Source: Leuctra nigra
Lineage: Eukaryota > Arthropoda > Insecta > Plecoptera > Leuctridae
Assembly (NCBI GenBank): GCA_934045905.1
Contig: OW203762.1
Coordinates: 1,922,001 to 1,986,000, forward strand
Direction of reading: 5' to 3'
DNA length: 64,000 bases
Shown here: positions 13,989 to 25,037 of the stretch, piece by piece
Layout: every line of letters starts with the position of its first letter
How positions within the stretch are numbered: position 1 is the first letter of the stretch
Translations under genes and position numbers: made by a program
Notes under the pieces: model-generated
What the model was told of the DNA's origin: nothing
Seen by the model: only the letters and a program-made list of their open reading frames with translations
Database searches by the model: none

Positions 13989-15213
13989 AAGAAATATCTA
14001 GTTGATCGGTCGCACCACACGGCCAAGTCATCTCATTACTCAAACATCTTACATTTAAAAATAATAAATCAGTAACAACTCTCTTCAGTAAAAATAAAAA
14101 TCACATAAATGACTTTACACAAGATTCAATAGATTTTAATGAAATATATCAATTTTCTTACGATAACCTTCTTCAGTCAATTAAAAATTTTAAATTAAAT
14201 TAACAAACAGGGCCAACTTTATATTAAAAATCAAGTCTTTTTATATCTGGACTCTTATAGTTTCTCAAACAAGTATGGAGCGAAAATATATTTTTATATA
14301 AAACCCCTGGACGAGCCATTAGCCTCGCTGCAGAACAGTGCGACGTTAAGCCCCTGTTAATGTTGACTACACAGGCTTATTTGAATGACTCAAAAGTTGA
14401 GATGATATTTCTGAAATATTATCTCCAATATTGACTTCGAGTCTAAAGAAAGTCAGACGATCAGAACTTGAGGAATGTATCTTTTAAAATATTGAACCAT
14501 AAGTCAGGAGATAAATGTTAATAACTTTGTGTTCGAGCTGATTTGAATAAATAGCCCGCTATGATTGCTGTGTGGGAAACACGCGGTGGGAAGCATTGGT
14601 TTTATCGCCGCTCACTTGGTAAAGATCGCCATCAACAACGACAAATAATATATTCGATCGCGTTCTATTGGTAGAAGGCAATAATAATGGGATGGGAACT
14701 GATACGTAAGCGATAGGGTTGGAATGGCTGCTAGGGCTGCGTTTCGAGGGGGTGATTTGGTTTATCTGGAATTGTTTTGAGACGATGAGCAGAAGCGCTG
14801 TTTTCAGAGTGTTTCAAAGCGATGACGTCATCATTTCGATCACGTGACCGGAGCGTGTACAGTGGAGGAAAGAAGCAAGACTTCAATCCAAACACCTTGA
14901 CTTCTTCATCCTCCACAAATATCTTAATTCATCATTCTAATATTACTCGTTACATCATGGAATTAATCCAATTTAGGTTCATAAATAGATATTTCATGTG
15001 AAAGGCGCCGATTAATTGTTTATATTTTGTTTCCTATAAATATTGAACGAAAATCAAAGCATTTATCCAGTTTTGTAAAACATAGTTTCAACATATACCT
15101 TTTTAGTTGCATTGAACTTCGTTGGATTCATCCCAAATAGTTGCTGGGTACCAAACAACCTCTATCTACACTCTATCTATCTATATATCTAACAAGCTAT
15201 CTACACTGTTGCA
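13989..15213. other. Non-coding stretch between two arrays
   Basis: AT-rich, with no recognisable exon. It contains a SINE 3' fragment (14318-14356), a CRE palindrome at 14823-14830 with an E-box at 14841-14846, a TGTGGGAA Su(H)-like site near 14570-14580, and a short TATC-type simple repeat at about 15165-15205. A 61-codon minus frame (14731-14916) has no family match that I recognise. Confidence 0.5.
14318..14356 (+). mobile_element. SINE 3'-end fragment
   Basis: The sequence ATTAGCCTCGCTGCAGAACA followed by GTGCGACGTTAAGCCCC is the reverse complement of 17163-17201, the tail part of the full SINE at 17154-17432. Only the tail is present, as expected for a 5'-truncated SINE copy. Confidence 0.75.
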
Positions 15214-16083
15214 ATGTGTTGCAGTGCATGGCAACGCGACATGTGAATGACCTGGCAACATGGCACATGTCATGAACTTGCTTTTGACTCTGTCTGTACC
15301 GATGTCCCCGTCTTCCTCCTCCATGTGTTGCAGTGCATGGCAACGCGACATGTGAATGACCTGGCAACATGGCACATGTCATGAACTTGCTTTTGACTCT
15401 GTCTGTACCGATGTCCCCGTCTTCCTCCTCCATGTGTTGCAGTGCATGGCAACGCGACATGTGAATGACCTGGCAACATGGCACATGTCATGAACTTGCT
15501 TTTGACTCTGTCTGTACCGATGTCCCCGTCTTCCTCCTCCATGTGTTGCAGTGCATGGCAACGCGACATGTGAATGACCTGGCAACATGGCACATGTCAT
15601 GAACTTGCTTTTGACTCTGTCTGTACCGATGTCCCCTCTTCCTCCTCCATGTGTTGCAGTGCATGGCAACGCGACATGTGAATGACCTGGCAACATGGCA
15701 CATGTCATGAACTTGCTTTTGACTCTGTCTGTACCGATGTCCCCGTCTTCCTCCTCCATGTGTTGCAGTGCATGGCAACGCGACATGTGAATGACCTGGC
15801 AACATGGCACATGTCATGAACTTGCTTTTGACTCTGTCTGTACCGATGTCCCCGTCTTCCTCCTCCATGTGTTGCAGTGCATGGCAACGCGACATGTGAA
15901 TGACCTGGCAACATGGCACATGTCATGAACTTGCTTTTGACTCTGTCTGTACCGATGTCCCCGTCTTCCTCCTCCATGTGTTGCAGTGCATGGCAACGCG
16001 ACATGTGAATGACCTGGCAACATGGCACATGTCATGAACTTGCTTTTGACTCTGTCTGTACCGATGTCCCCGTCTTCCTCCTC
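15214..16083. repeat. 109-bp minisatellite, 8 copies
   Basis: Eight nearly identical 109-bp units starting ATGTGTTGCAGTGCATGG and ending in TCTTCCTCCTCC. One unit lacks a G (near 15633). Each unit contains the inverted pair GACATGTG / CACATGTC separated by 18 bases, an 8-bp potential stem. Minus-strand frames through the array are shifted from unit to unit because 109 is not a multiple of three, so they are not genes. Confidence 0.97.
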
Positions 16084-17153
16084 GACTCGGAATCGATGTA
16101 AGAAAATGAGCACGAGTTTCACTTCTGATTGGATGTATCCATTCGAAAGCGAATCAGAAATTCAAAAGTGACAATCAAAGTTTATCTCTCGCGAGGAACG
16201 TGCGTCCCCGCTGATGACGTAATAGCTGCACACGCTGAGATTCAGCTGTTTTAGAGCTTTTCATATTCGCAATTCTGAAGGTCATTCATTTCTTTAGAGC
16301 AGGTCTGCGGGAAACTGCGGCCCCGGTTTTGTCTGTCATAGGAGGTATGTACACTCGAACAAATAATAAACGGTGCCTCGAAAGAAAAGGATTTTCCGAT
16401 AGAGGTTCGATGGCATCACCTGATGACGTCTGTGCTAATGCATTATCTAAATCTAATAGGTGAACTCTGATTTCATTGATAATAACAAGGATTGATTGTC
16501 AAGGTACCTCACTAGCAGCTAATCCGTTGTGTGCAAAGTATACCGTATTTATTTGGTTTGAGTGTAAGTCGGTTACAATAAAAAATACAAAAAGAAGCAG
16601 GCAGCTTCAGCTGGAAATACATGTACAACACACAGGAATAAGTAGCATGCTTTGGAAGAGAAGTGCGAAATTTCGTCTCTTTTACAAATGGTGGCATATG
16701 TGGGATTTCATTGCTGTTAATTTATTTTTAATTTGTTTTTAATTGAGATCGAAATGATTTCTTAAATACTGGATGTAATGTGTTTCAAAATTGAAATAAA
16801 ACTTCTGTATTTGATAGAAAATTTTCTCGGGGTTTGGCCCCCGAACAACTTTTCTTCAGGGATACTTATTAATAAATATCTGAATTTATGCTCCCCAAAT
16901 GTATTCCAAGATCATTACATTCAACAGCCTTGCATACATCAAGCAATAGTAGTACATTCATTTCAAAATCAAAAGAAGATAACATTTGGTGGAAAAACGA
17001 ATAAAAGTGCACCAAAAATCAATCAAGAAATATCAAATATTTGTTGAGCTTCATGTTACACTTCTGCACACAAACATGTAACTAACGTCTGTCTTTTATT
17101 AATAAAAAATCTTAAAATACTTTTAGCATCGCTTTTTAGTACAACTTAGATTT
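16084..17153. other. Non-coding, possible regulatory sequence
   Basis: No exon is recognised. Bases 16120-16450 are less AT-biased than the surroundings and hold TGATGACGT near-CRE sites (about 16212 and 16421) and a CAATCAAAG motif. Bases about 16540-16575 (ATACCGTATTTATTTGG, GTGTAAGTCG) resemble the start of a dispersed arthropod repeat I know only by its look. Frames at 16476-16742 and 16778-17047 have no domain. Confidence 0.4.
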
Positions 17154-17432
17154 TTTTGTGTGGGGCTTAACGTCGCACTGTTCTGCAGCGAGGCTAATGG
17201 CGACGGATGAATGATTATGATGATGATTAGGAGATGATGGTGAAGAGTGATAAGGATAGAAGGTGGGAAGGAGGCGGTCGTGGCCTATTAGTAGGGTACC
17301 TTCCCAGCATTTGCCTGTCGACTGAGGGAAAACCACGAAAAAAAAACAGTCAGGAAGGACGGCCGCGGGAAACGAACCCGAGCCTCCGGAATACAAGTTC
17401 AGAGCGTTAACCACTCACCCAACCTGTTCCGT
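17154..17432 (-). mobile_element. tRNA-derived SINE, near complete
   Basis: Read on the minus strand, the element begins with a tRNA-like head. An A-box-like TGGGTGAGTGGTTAACG is followed by CTTGTATTCC, which resembles a Thr (TGT) anticodon loop, and by a B-box-like GGGTTCGTTTCCC. The body follows with CCCTACTAATAGGCCACGA, and the tail ends GTGCGACGTTAAGCCCC then A-rich sequence (T-rich on the plus strand). Partial relatives lie at 14318-14356, 21946-21970 and 44866-44993, so this is a dispersed family. Such elements are transcribed by RNA polymerase III and moved by a partner LINE. The tRNA assignment is tentative because stem pairing is imperfect. Confidence 0.8.
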
Positions 17433-17490
17433 AAAAGAAAAAAAAGAGAAAAAAAAATTGAACTTTACTTATACTTTACTTATACTTATA

Positions 17491-17555
17491 CTTACTTATA
17501 CCTTGAAATTTAAAGTAGACAAAAATTGAACTTTAAATTTCAAAGTATAAGTAAG
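17491..17555. repeat. 26-bp inverted repeat (hairpin)
   Basis: Arms 17491-17516 and 17530-17555 are complementary at 25 of 26 positions, separated by 13 bases. Just upstream the ACTTATACTT motif repeats several times. It could be a small palindrome-forming sequence or a MITE relic; no target duplication was identified. Confidence 0.8.
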
Positions 17556-17559
17556 CTCG

Positions 17560-18314
17560 AACGAGAGATTCATAGATCTAAAGCTGGGTTAATAATCAAT
17601 CATCTGACTTATCATTTTAACATTTACTTTTGCCTTATGACAAAGCTTTTAAAATGCTAGGTTCCTTTACTACCAAAAATTGAGCTACTAAAACCAATTG
17701 AATGTTTTATTTACTAGCCGCAAGTTCATTTAGGATTTTGCATCCACAATTTGGAATCTCCACCAAATCTATAGGACATCTACCATCTATAATGGTTGAA
17801 TAACTCTGTTGATTGCTTCAGCTTTTATCCAAGATAAATGTATCGTCCCTGCTCGTCAAAATCATCACACAACTTCATTTCGGAACACAAAAGCAAGATT
17901 CACGTGTTTTCATGCTTCATAGTCCAAAGTCTAAAGCCATAAAAAGGACCTAACCCACACTAATTGCAACATTAGAGTATTTTATATCGCTGGATTCATA
18001 AAAAAATAACTGAATAACATACCAAAAGTCTACCAAAATTAAAACAGGGTGGCTGCCTCTGATTGGTCAATTAGTGAAAAACAATTGAATATGAAAATAC
18101 ATCGAATATGGTATCGAATGAAAGCTCTATTTAAGCGGAGTTCAAAAAAAAATATTAAAAAATTCAAAATTTTTACCAAGGTAAAATATGCTTTAAAGTA
18201 CCCAGAATGGCCTCTATAGAGGCACGCGACTTAAAATGGCTGCTGTAGTCGCATCCGAAGAGCTACAGACGTGCTTTTGGTGTCATATGATTAAGAATAC
18301 AATCTTATGTAACA
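17560..18314. other. Non-coding, no gene seen
   Basis: AT-rich stretch with no recognisable exon or array. Phrases such as ATATGGTATCGAATGAAAGC look like dispersed repeat sequence but I cannot assign a family. Confidence 0.4.
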
Positions 18315-21137
18315 TATCAAAAGTCTGATTCAGTTCTGCCAAGAAGAAGATCTTGTAATCCTCAATACATTCTTAAAATTACTATCGAGGAGGCTGTACA
18401 CCTGGAAGTCGCCTCAAGTCGGAGCTGGGAACATCGTTCGGAATCAAATAGACTACATCCTCATCAACAAACGGTTCAGAAACTCTTGTCAGTCAGTCAA
18501 ATCCTATCCAGGAGCGGAGATCACAACCCTCTCGTTGGCTCAATGAAGCTTCGTCTTAGAACAATTCACAGGGAGAGAAGATCAGAAGAATCGATGTCAG
18601 TAGGGTGAAAGAAACTGACATAAGTAAGAATGTGGCAGGTGATTTGGCGGAGGGTTTTAGGAACATCCAAAGCTTGAACATCTGTAATGTTGAGGACTTA
18701 TGGATGGGAGTGAAGCAGGTGTTTGTGACAGTGGAGAGGAAGCATCTGGAATCTGTCAAGAGGCCTAAAAAGCACCATTGGATGACGGACGAAATACTGA
18801 CACTTATGGATGAGAGACGGAAATGGAAGGCTTGTAATCACACAGTACTGGGAAATTCATAGATTGATCAGATCAAAAATATTAAGCGCCAAAGAAGAGT
18901 GGTTGGCAGAAAAATGTCACGAGATAGAATTGCTCCAGCAGAAACATGACAGCTTTAATCTGCATAAGAGGATAAAAGATGCCTTGGGAGTGTATCGGAA
19001 TAGAGGGGGTGGAGTGTTGGTAGACAATAATAACAAACTGGTTGCTAATATTGATGAGAAACTGAAACTCTGGACTGTCTACATATAGAGCAGTTATTCG
19101 AGGATGATGATAGGCAAGAGGAGCACGATGTAATTGAAGCAGACATGGGTCCAGTTATCATGAGTGAGGAGGTGATACGTGTTATTCGGCAGGCGAAGAA
19201 CGGCAAAGCTGCAGGTCCGGATGAAGTATACACTGAACTTCTCAAGTTGATAGACAATGACGGCATGAATGTACTGGTTGATCTCTTCAATCGTGTGTAT
19301 AGTACTGGATGTATTCCAGCAGACTGGCTTAAGTCAATCTTTGTTACTTTGCCCAAGAAGATCAATGCTAAGAGATGTGAAGAGTTTCGGACTAGTAGTC
19401 TTATGAGTCATGTACTTAAATTGTTTCTCAAAATAATCCATAATCGAATTCACAGGAAGTGCGAAGAGGTGATGACAGAATCTCAATTCGGATTTAGGAA
19501 TGGCATTGGTTACCAGGGATGCCTTGTTCTGCATGCAAATATTAGTGCAGCGTTGTCAAGATACGAATAAGGACGTTTATGCTTGTTTCATTGATTATGA
19601 GAAAGCGTTTGATAAGGTCAAACACAGGAAATTAATAGAGCTATTGCATAACATTGGCTGGACAGCAGAGATATTCGTATCATAGCAAATCTGTATTGGA
19701 ATCAGCAGGCAGTCTTGAAAGAAGTTGAAGAGAGCCTTTCCGAGGAAGTCCTGATTCGGCGTGGTGTTCGGCAGGGTTGTGTTTTGTCACCGTTATCATT
19801 CAATATTTACTCGGAAGCTATACTGGCAGAAGCTTTGGATGGCGCAGCAGAAGGTATCGTCATCAATGGGGAGCTGGTGAACAGTATAAGATACGCCGAC
19901 GACACAGTCCTGCTGGCTGACAACTTGGAAGATCTGCAGTCGCTGTTGGAGGAAGTTAGTGTTGCAACTAACCACAGCGGTCTACTTATGAACTTGAAAA
20001 AGACGAAGTTTATGGTTGTTTCAAAGCTAAGGAACATTGACGCCCAGTTAGTGCTGGATAACGTTGTTATCGAGCGCGTACATCACTACAGATATCTTGG
20101 TTGTTGCGTGAATGATCAATGGGAATATACACAAGAGGTCAAGAGTCGTATCGAACAAGCACGCTCGGCATTCACTAATATCAGGGCCGGCCCGTGGGTA
20201 GGGCGACGCGGACCCACGCCCAGGGCGCCGAGATTTAGGGGGCGTCAAATTGTCAAATGATAGATATTAGATAGAATGATATGATAGTATGATAGAATGA
20301 TGATATTTTTTTGAAAATATAATACAAACATTTATTTCCTTTAAAACTGATCTTAAAACTGAACTGATCATTTGTTCGTTTCCTGACATTGACAATTCAA
20401 AGCACAACGCACATTTTAACGCACATTTTAAAAAAAATGTGTGCTATTAACTTCCAAAATGTACTAAAATACTAGGGAACTAAGGAAGTGCATGAAATGC
20501 ACTTAATGCTCTAAATTCTCTAAAATACTCTAAAATACTCTAAAATACATCAATTCGAACTGAAAAATAACAAAAAATCCGAAACTGTGCGCCCCGGACT
20601 TCCATGTGGGGGGACCCTCCCCCAGACCCCCCCCCCCCCCATTGTACACAGGCGATATAGTATCCCGTAAAAGAGGGGGGGGGGGGGGGGGGGCAAAAAA
20701 ATCTTGCCCAGGGCGCCGAAAAGTCACGGGCCGGCCCTGACTAATATAACGCAATTACTATGTAATCGCAATCTTGCTTAGATCTGAGGATGCGCATGGT
20801 CAGGTGCTACATATTTCCCGTATTGTTTTATGGACTTGAAGGTTGGACCTTAAGCAAGTTGCTATGCAAGAGACTGGAAGCTTTCGAGATGTGGGTTTAC
20901 CGTCGCATGCTCCGAATCTCATGGGGGGACATAGTTAGAAATGTCGAAGTGATGGAACGAGTGAATAAGAATTAGAGGTGATGTTTTCCATCAAAAGACG
21001 CAAGCTCGAATAATACTTTGGACACATCATGAGGGGCCATAAATACAGGCTCTTGCAATTAGTCTTACAAGGGAAGATTGAGAGACAGCGTAGAACTGGC
21101 AGGATGATGATCGCCAACCTTCATTAGAAGAGGGCAC
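18315..21137 (+). pseudogene. RTE-clade LINE, 5'-truncated and frameshifted
   Basis: This non-LTR retrotransposon copy begins inside the endonuclease domain (about 18325: LVILNTF, RRLYTW, RNQIDYILI, then an SGDHNPL motif across a frameshift). It continues through a linker and then reverse transcriptase: GKAAGPDEVYTELLK (19200s), FIDYEKAFDKV (motif A, about 19590-19620), GVRQGCVLSPLSFNIYSE (about 19760-19815), IRYADDTVLLAD with catalytic YADD at 19892-19903, and YLGCCV. The C-terminal part VLFYGLEGWTL / RLEAFEMWVYRRML lies after an inserted MITE (20182-20739). The order and motifs are those of RTE-type ORF2. At least five frameshifts or stops are visible, plus an apparent internal loss near 21090-21110 where the end of the C-terminal domain is missing before IANLH. 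It is a dead copy, and its 3' end runs into a GAA tract. Confidence 0.9.
20182..20739. mobile_element. hAT-type MITE with 8-bp target duplication
   Basis: A 558-bp element has perfect 15-bp terminal inverted repeats (CAGGGCCGGCCCGTG) and is flanked by a perfect 8-bp duplication, ACTAATAT (20174-20181 and 20740-20747). An 8-bp duplication and a CAG-starting terminus are hallmarks of hAT transposons. It encodes no transposase and so depends on one elsewhere. It interrupts the RTE reverse-transcriptase gene, so it is younger than that LINE copy. Inside are an 11-bp CTCTAAAATAC tandem (about 20515-20550), a poly-C tract (about 20626-20640) and a poly-G tract (about 20674-20693). Confidence 0.93.
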
Positions 21138-21139
21138 AT

Positions 21140-21172
21140 GAAGAAGAAGAAGAAGAAGAAGAAGAAGAAGAA

Positions 21173-21203
<31 letters not shown>

Positions 21204-21374
21204 AAGAAGAAGAAGAAGAAGAAGAAGAAGAAGAAGAAGAAGAAGAAGAAGAAGAAGAAGAAGAAGAAGAAGAAGAAGAAGAAGAAGAAGAAGAAGAAGA
21301 AGAAGAAGAAGAAGAAGAAGAAGAAGAAGAAGAAGAAGAAGAAGAAGAAGAAGAAGAAGAAGAAGAAGAAGAAA
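21140..21374 (+). repeat. GAA/TTC microsatellite at the RTE 3' end
   Basis: About 78 GAA triplets, with a single interruption (AATAAG near 21171), follow immediately on the RTE copy. RTE elements often end in short simple repeats, so the tract probably expanded from the element's own tail. Poly-Lys and poly-Leu frames across it are artefacts. Confidence 0.97.
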
Positions 21375-21778
21375 TAGTTTCTTCGTATGTGTATCCATAG
21401 CTGACTTCTTGGCCGCGTTCAGTTTCCGAGTGAGATTTTTGATGCTGGAGCCGGGTTGTTTTCTAGTTTTGTACGCTTATCTGCATTTTCGCTATAGTTT
21501 GCGGACTTCAGCATTATAGAACTGTGGGTCTTGGTCTGGCTTTATATTGCGGCAGGGGACGAACTTAGTTCTGGTTTCAATTATGAGGTCCTTGAAAGAA
21601 TTCATCACCACATTGTGAGTTCCAAGTTGGGTAGACAGAAAACAGGTACTCAGTCATACCTTGAACATCGGCCTTCGTGTAGTCCCAGATGGTTCTTGGA
21701 GGCAGTTGATGCTTGGAGCGCTGAGTGTGGCGCTGGATATTCATCAGGGCTGTCTGGTGGTCACTGATGCCTGCTTAA
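21375..21778 (-). pseudogene. LINE fragment, endonuclease end and linker
   Basis: On the minus strand 21778 to about 21740 reads as a GISDHQTAL motif (SDH at 21757-21765), the C-terminal catalytic motif of an APE-type LINE endonuclease. It is followed, with frameshifts, by PPRTIWDYTKADVQ, then LIIETRTKFVPCRNIK, DPQFYNAEVRKL and AKKSAMDT. This matches the linker leading to reverse transcriptase in CR1/L2/Jockey-type elements; no RT follows. The order is reversed relative to the adjacent RTE copy, so it is a separate element. The sequence is cut at the GAA tract. Confidence 0.7.
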
Positions 21779-22934
21779 CAAATACACTGTAACAAACAAA
21801 TAACAAACAGCAATATAATGCTATACAGTTATTTCTGTTTCATTCAGCGTACCATCAAACAGAATGCGGTTTCATTGATATTGGCTCCGTTGGTCTTTAT
21901 TGCTGATAATAAGTGATTCATTAAATCATCAATTGCATTCTTGTTGAAGAACAGTGCGACGTTGTAAATAAACATCTATTTAATAGTCTGTCAACAATGT
22001 CTGACGAGAGAATTACTACGTGACATTCTGTTCTGTGTAGATGCAAGGATGTGATTGCCCCTGCTACAGGGTTGCCAGTTCTCCTCCCTCTATAGCCTGC
22101 TGTGGGGGGCGGAGGGGGAATTGACAGCACAAGATTTACTCCACTCGTGTTGCTTAATTCAATTTCAAACAATTACAATAACGGAAAAGCTCCATATTAT
22201 ATAAGTTATTATACAGTTTTCAATTTACGTCTCAAGTTTTTTAAAATTAACTTAATAAAAATTCATGGAATGAGATTTGGAAATTCTAGAAACAAGAAAA
22301 AACTTTTTATTAATTACGAACATTTTTGAAATCCGTAAATTTTAATCGAAAACTTTTTTTGTGACGACATTGAATGTCGTGAAAATGAATTGAGAACCAT
22401 TTCCAATTACATCTCCCCCCCTCGCCCCTCCTTCCGCCGTTAGCATGTCGAATATATAAGAAAGTTACGATGTATTTAAGAGCGAAGTCTGCTGTACTTA
22501 TAAAAACAAGGGGGCGATTAATGGATTATGGCAGACTGGTTGACTTGTTCAAGCCGAACAAAAAACGACACGATTGCAAAGTTGAAAATTTATTATTAAA
22601 GCGATAAATACACGTACACGTAAAAACTTAAACAAAGTTTTTCTTCGATGAGAGATATATTCATGCAGTTGGTTTTGAGTGCTTTACATGAAACTTTTTT
22701 AATCCCACTAAAGCTTTAACACTTATTGCATATACAGCCAATAACACTGTTTGTCAAGATTGATCATTCCATGGCACTGAATTACCCTAGATGAAGATAC
22801 TGTTAATTCTATAATTTATGAGCAATGTGAAGAAATTGAACATTAAAGTATTCAATATTCTTCATAAATTATACACGTTTAAAGTAATAGATTATTTTTA
22901 AAATAAACTACAATTCAAGACACATTTATAACTT
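21779..22934. other. Non-coding, with a SINE tail fragment
   Basis: No gene is visible. Bases 21946-21970 (GAACAGTGCGACGTTGTAAA) match the tail of the SINE at 17154-17432. The rest is AT-rich with several poly-T/poly-A stretches. Frames at 21531-21767, 21921-22172 and 22102-22329 have no recognisable domain. Confidence 0.5.
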
Positions 22935-23556
22935 TTATGTCCATCAATATTCAATGCTTCTGTTCCACCAATGCCAACTTATGTCCATCAATATTCAATG
23001 CTTCTGTTCCACCAATGCCAACTTATGTCCATCAATATTCAATGCTTCTGTTCCACCAATGCCAACTTATGTCCATCAATATTCAATGTTTCTGTTCCAC
23101 CAATGCCAACTTATGTCCATCAATATTCAATGCTTCTGTTCCACCAATGCCAACTTATGTCCATCAATATTCAATGCTTCTGTTCCACCAATGCCAACTT
23201 ATGTCCATCAATATTCAATGCTTCTGTTTCACCAATGCCAACTTATGTCCATCAATATTCAATGTTTCTGTTCCACCAATGCCAACTTATGTCCATCAAT
23301 ATTCAATGTTTCTGTTCCACCAATGCCAACTTATGTCCATCAATATTCAATGCTTCTGTTCCACCAATGCCAACTTATGTCCATCAATATTCAATGCTTC
23401 TGTTCCACCAATGCCAACTTATGTCCATCAATATTCAATGTTTCTGTTCCACCAATGCCAACTTATGTCCATCATTATTCAATGTTTCTGTTCCACCAAT
23501 GCCAACTTATGTCCATCAATATTCAATGCTTCTGTTCCACCAATGCCAACTTATGT
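22935..23556. repeat. 44-bp minisatellite, about 14 copies
   Basis: Fourteen 44-bp units containing TATGTCCATCAATATTCAAT and CTTCTGTTCCACCAATGCCA. Differences are few: GCTTC/GTTTC in several units, one TTTCACC and one ATCATTATT. Since 44 is not a multiple of three and the unit has no plus-strand stop in any frame, all three plus frames are open for about 200 codons with the same 44-residue super-repeat. That is a consequence of the repeat, not evidence of coding. Confidence 0.97.
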
Positions 23557-23913
23557 AAAATGAAATAAAATTTATTGTAGTCTAAATAATTTTAATTTTC
23601 AATTAGATCAATTACTAAAGTTCACATCTCTGTAACGCACATTATTTCCACTTTCAATGTGTAGATACAATGATAGGAAGGGATTTGTGAAGTGAGGGAG
23701 GGGGAGGAGCAAACCCCAGCCACCTCCACTTCGATTACTCCGGAGAAAAACGGGAAAACCACGTGAATAGCCGGCGAAATCAGTTTTCTATCCACGGTTT
23801 AAAAGGGAAGATGATATTTCTTGCACTTTACATTGTATTTAGAAGACGTAGAATTAAAAACTGTGTAGAATCACAATATTTCCAAAAACACCAACACAAA
23901 CACAAATATCCGG
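23557..23913. other. Non-coding, no gene seen
   Basis: AT-rich, then a GC-richer part near 23685-23770 whose GGGAAAACCACG phrase recalls the SINE body at 17154-17432. No assignment is firm. Confidence 0.4.
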
Positions 23914-23985
23914 CCGAACCGGGCTTGAACCCGGGACCTCTCACTTGCTGGGCGAGAGCGCTACCAACTGAGCTATAAGAGCCCT
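23914..23985 (-). repeat. tRNA-Ala-like sequence (pseudogene or SINE head)
   Basis: On the minus strand the sequence carries AGCTCAGTTGGTAGCGC (D arm, A box), an anticodon arm CTCGC-CCAGCAA-GTGAG (anticodon AGC, alanine) and GGGTTCAAGCCCGG (B box). The acceptor stem does not pair and the T arm has mismatches, so it is not a working tRNA. It is closely similar to the tRNA-like part of the MITE at 47809-48104 but has different flanks, so the two share a tRNA-derived source. Confidence 0.75.
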
Positions 23986-23999
23986 CATACCGGAAGCTC

Positions 24000-24075
24000 T
24001 GACTGCTCGCTCACAACAATCAGCTCTCAATCAACTTGTTCTTCAACATTACAATTGGTGGCAGAGGAGGGACTT
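24000..24075 (+). mobile_element. Possible LTR end and primer-binding site
   Basis: CTTCAACATTACA followed by ATTGGTGGCAGAGGAGGGAC has the layout of an LTR 3' end (…TTACA) followed by a TGG-starting primer-binding site. The minus-strand junction near 2384-2410 has the same layout, with ATGGTGCCAGAAGTGGGATT. No second LTR or gag/pol is recognised downstream. Confidence 0.3.
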
Positions 24076-25037
24076 CAATGTTGTTCCTCAGAACTCGTTT
24101 CTTCTCCACATTCTCGTCAACAAGATGAGATATTATCTTGAGCATTGGACACACAGACAATTAGTTCAAACTATTTCCGTGTAAAGTACCTATAAGTAAA
24201 GTAAAACGTCTTCATTAATACGTTGACTTTTCTTCCACGTGGCATTTTATTTGCTTTCAACCATCACGCAAATCCACAAATAACGTGTTGGGTGATTTGC
24301 GTGGTACACAACTTTTAATAGTTCCGAAGAAGTAAATTTAATAAATCAATTAAAATGTGTTATAAAGAACACGCATTTGCCCGGCTGTCAGTATTGGACT
24401 AATACTGATTTGAAGCACACGCAGGGATCAAAACGACTCAAGTACTTATTAACTCAAATACGTGGATCTGTGCACTAAATATTTTTTAAGTATTGGAATA
24501 ACTTTGACGCGAGAATTGTTCGATGAAACAGCAACTCGTAGACGAAGAACTTGCTTGGAATGTCGTCGTTCTTTGACTTCAGAAGCTGCGTATTCACTTG
24601 CAGCGTGTTTTATAGCTCTTAGTGTGTGAAGTTTATTGCGGGCTTTAGGATCATTACTTGAGCACTTTAATCGTGTCATGTGATGAGAGAAAGAGAGAGA
24701 GATTTAAAAAACACAATATAATACAAAATTACAGATCACAGTTTGTCACTGAAAATCTATTCACCTCCACTCAACTCCCTTTTAAACTTAAATGAACTAT
24801 AACAATCAATTATAATTTAAATGTTAAGAAGTTTTGGATTCGCGAGAGATTAGTCTAAAATAAACATGAATACCTAAAATGCTAGACCTAAATATCTTGC
24901 ACAATATGAGTTGATCGGTCAAAAGGTTTCAGTTTTAATTTTCAAAAACGCCTAGCCAAAATATACTTAAACTGCTCAAAGAACATCATTGGGTGTGTAA
25001 AATGTCTGATTGATTGGTTAAACTGTTTTGTTCTGGT
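24076..25037. other. Non-coding, with a dispersed repeat fragment
   Basis: No exon is recognised. A 76-codon minus frame (24449-24679) is unremarkable. About 24885-25035 contains GTGTAAAATGTCTGATTGAT and TTTTAATTTTCAAAAACG. It resembles 25900-26040, which suggests two diverged copies of one dispersed repeat. Confidence 0.4.

Noticed and set aside
14560..14620. Su(H)-type enhancer sites (TGTGGGAA and GGTGGGAA)
   Set aside because: Only one site matches the consensus well. Two short matches in 64 kb are not evidence of an enhancer.
15181..16122. Cys/His-rich minus frames of 64 to 143 codons
   Set aside because: They overlap each other, shift frame at each 109-bp unit and encode only the repeat.
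16476..17047. Two frames of 88 and 89 codons
   Set aside because: No domain or homology that I recognise, with composition like the flanking non-coding DNA.
21027..21398. Poly-Leu (minus) and poly-Lys (plus) proteins
   Set aside because: Translation of the GAA/TTC microsatellite.
22937..23568. Three overlapping plus-strand frames of about 200 codons
   Set aside because: All three frames of the 44-bp array are open at once and give the same repeated peptide. No codon bias or conserved frame marks one as real.
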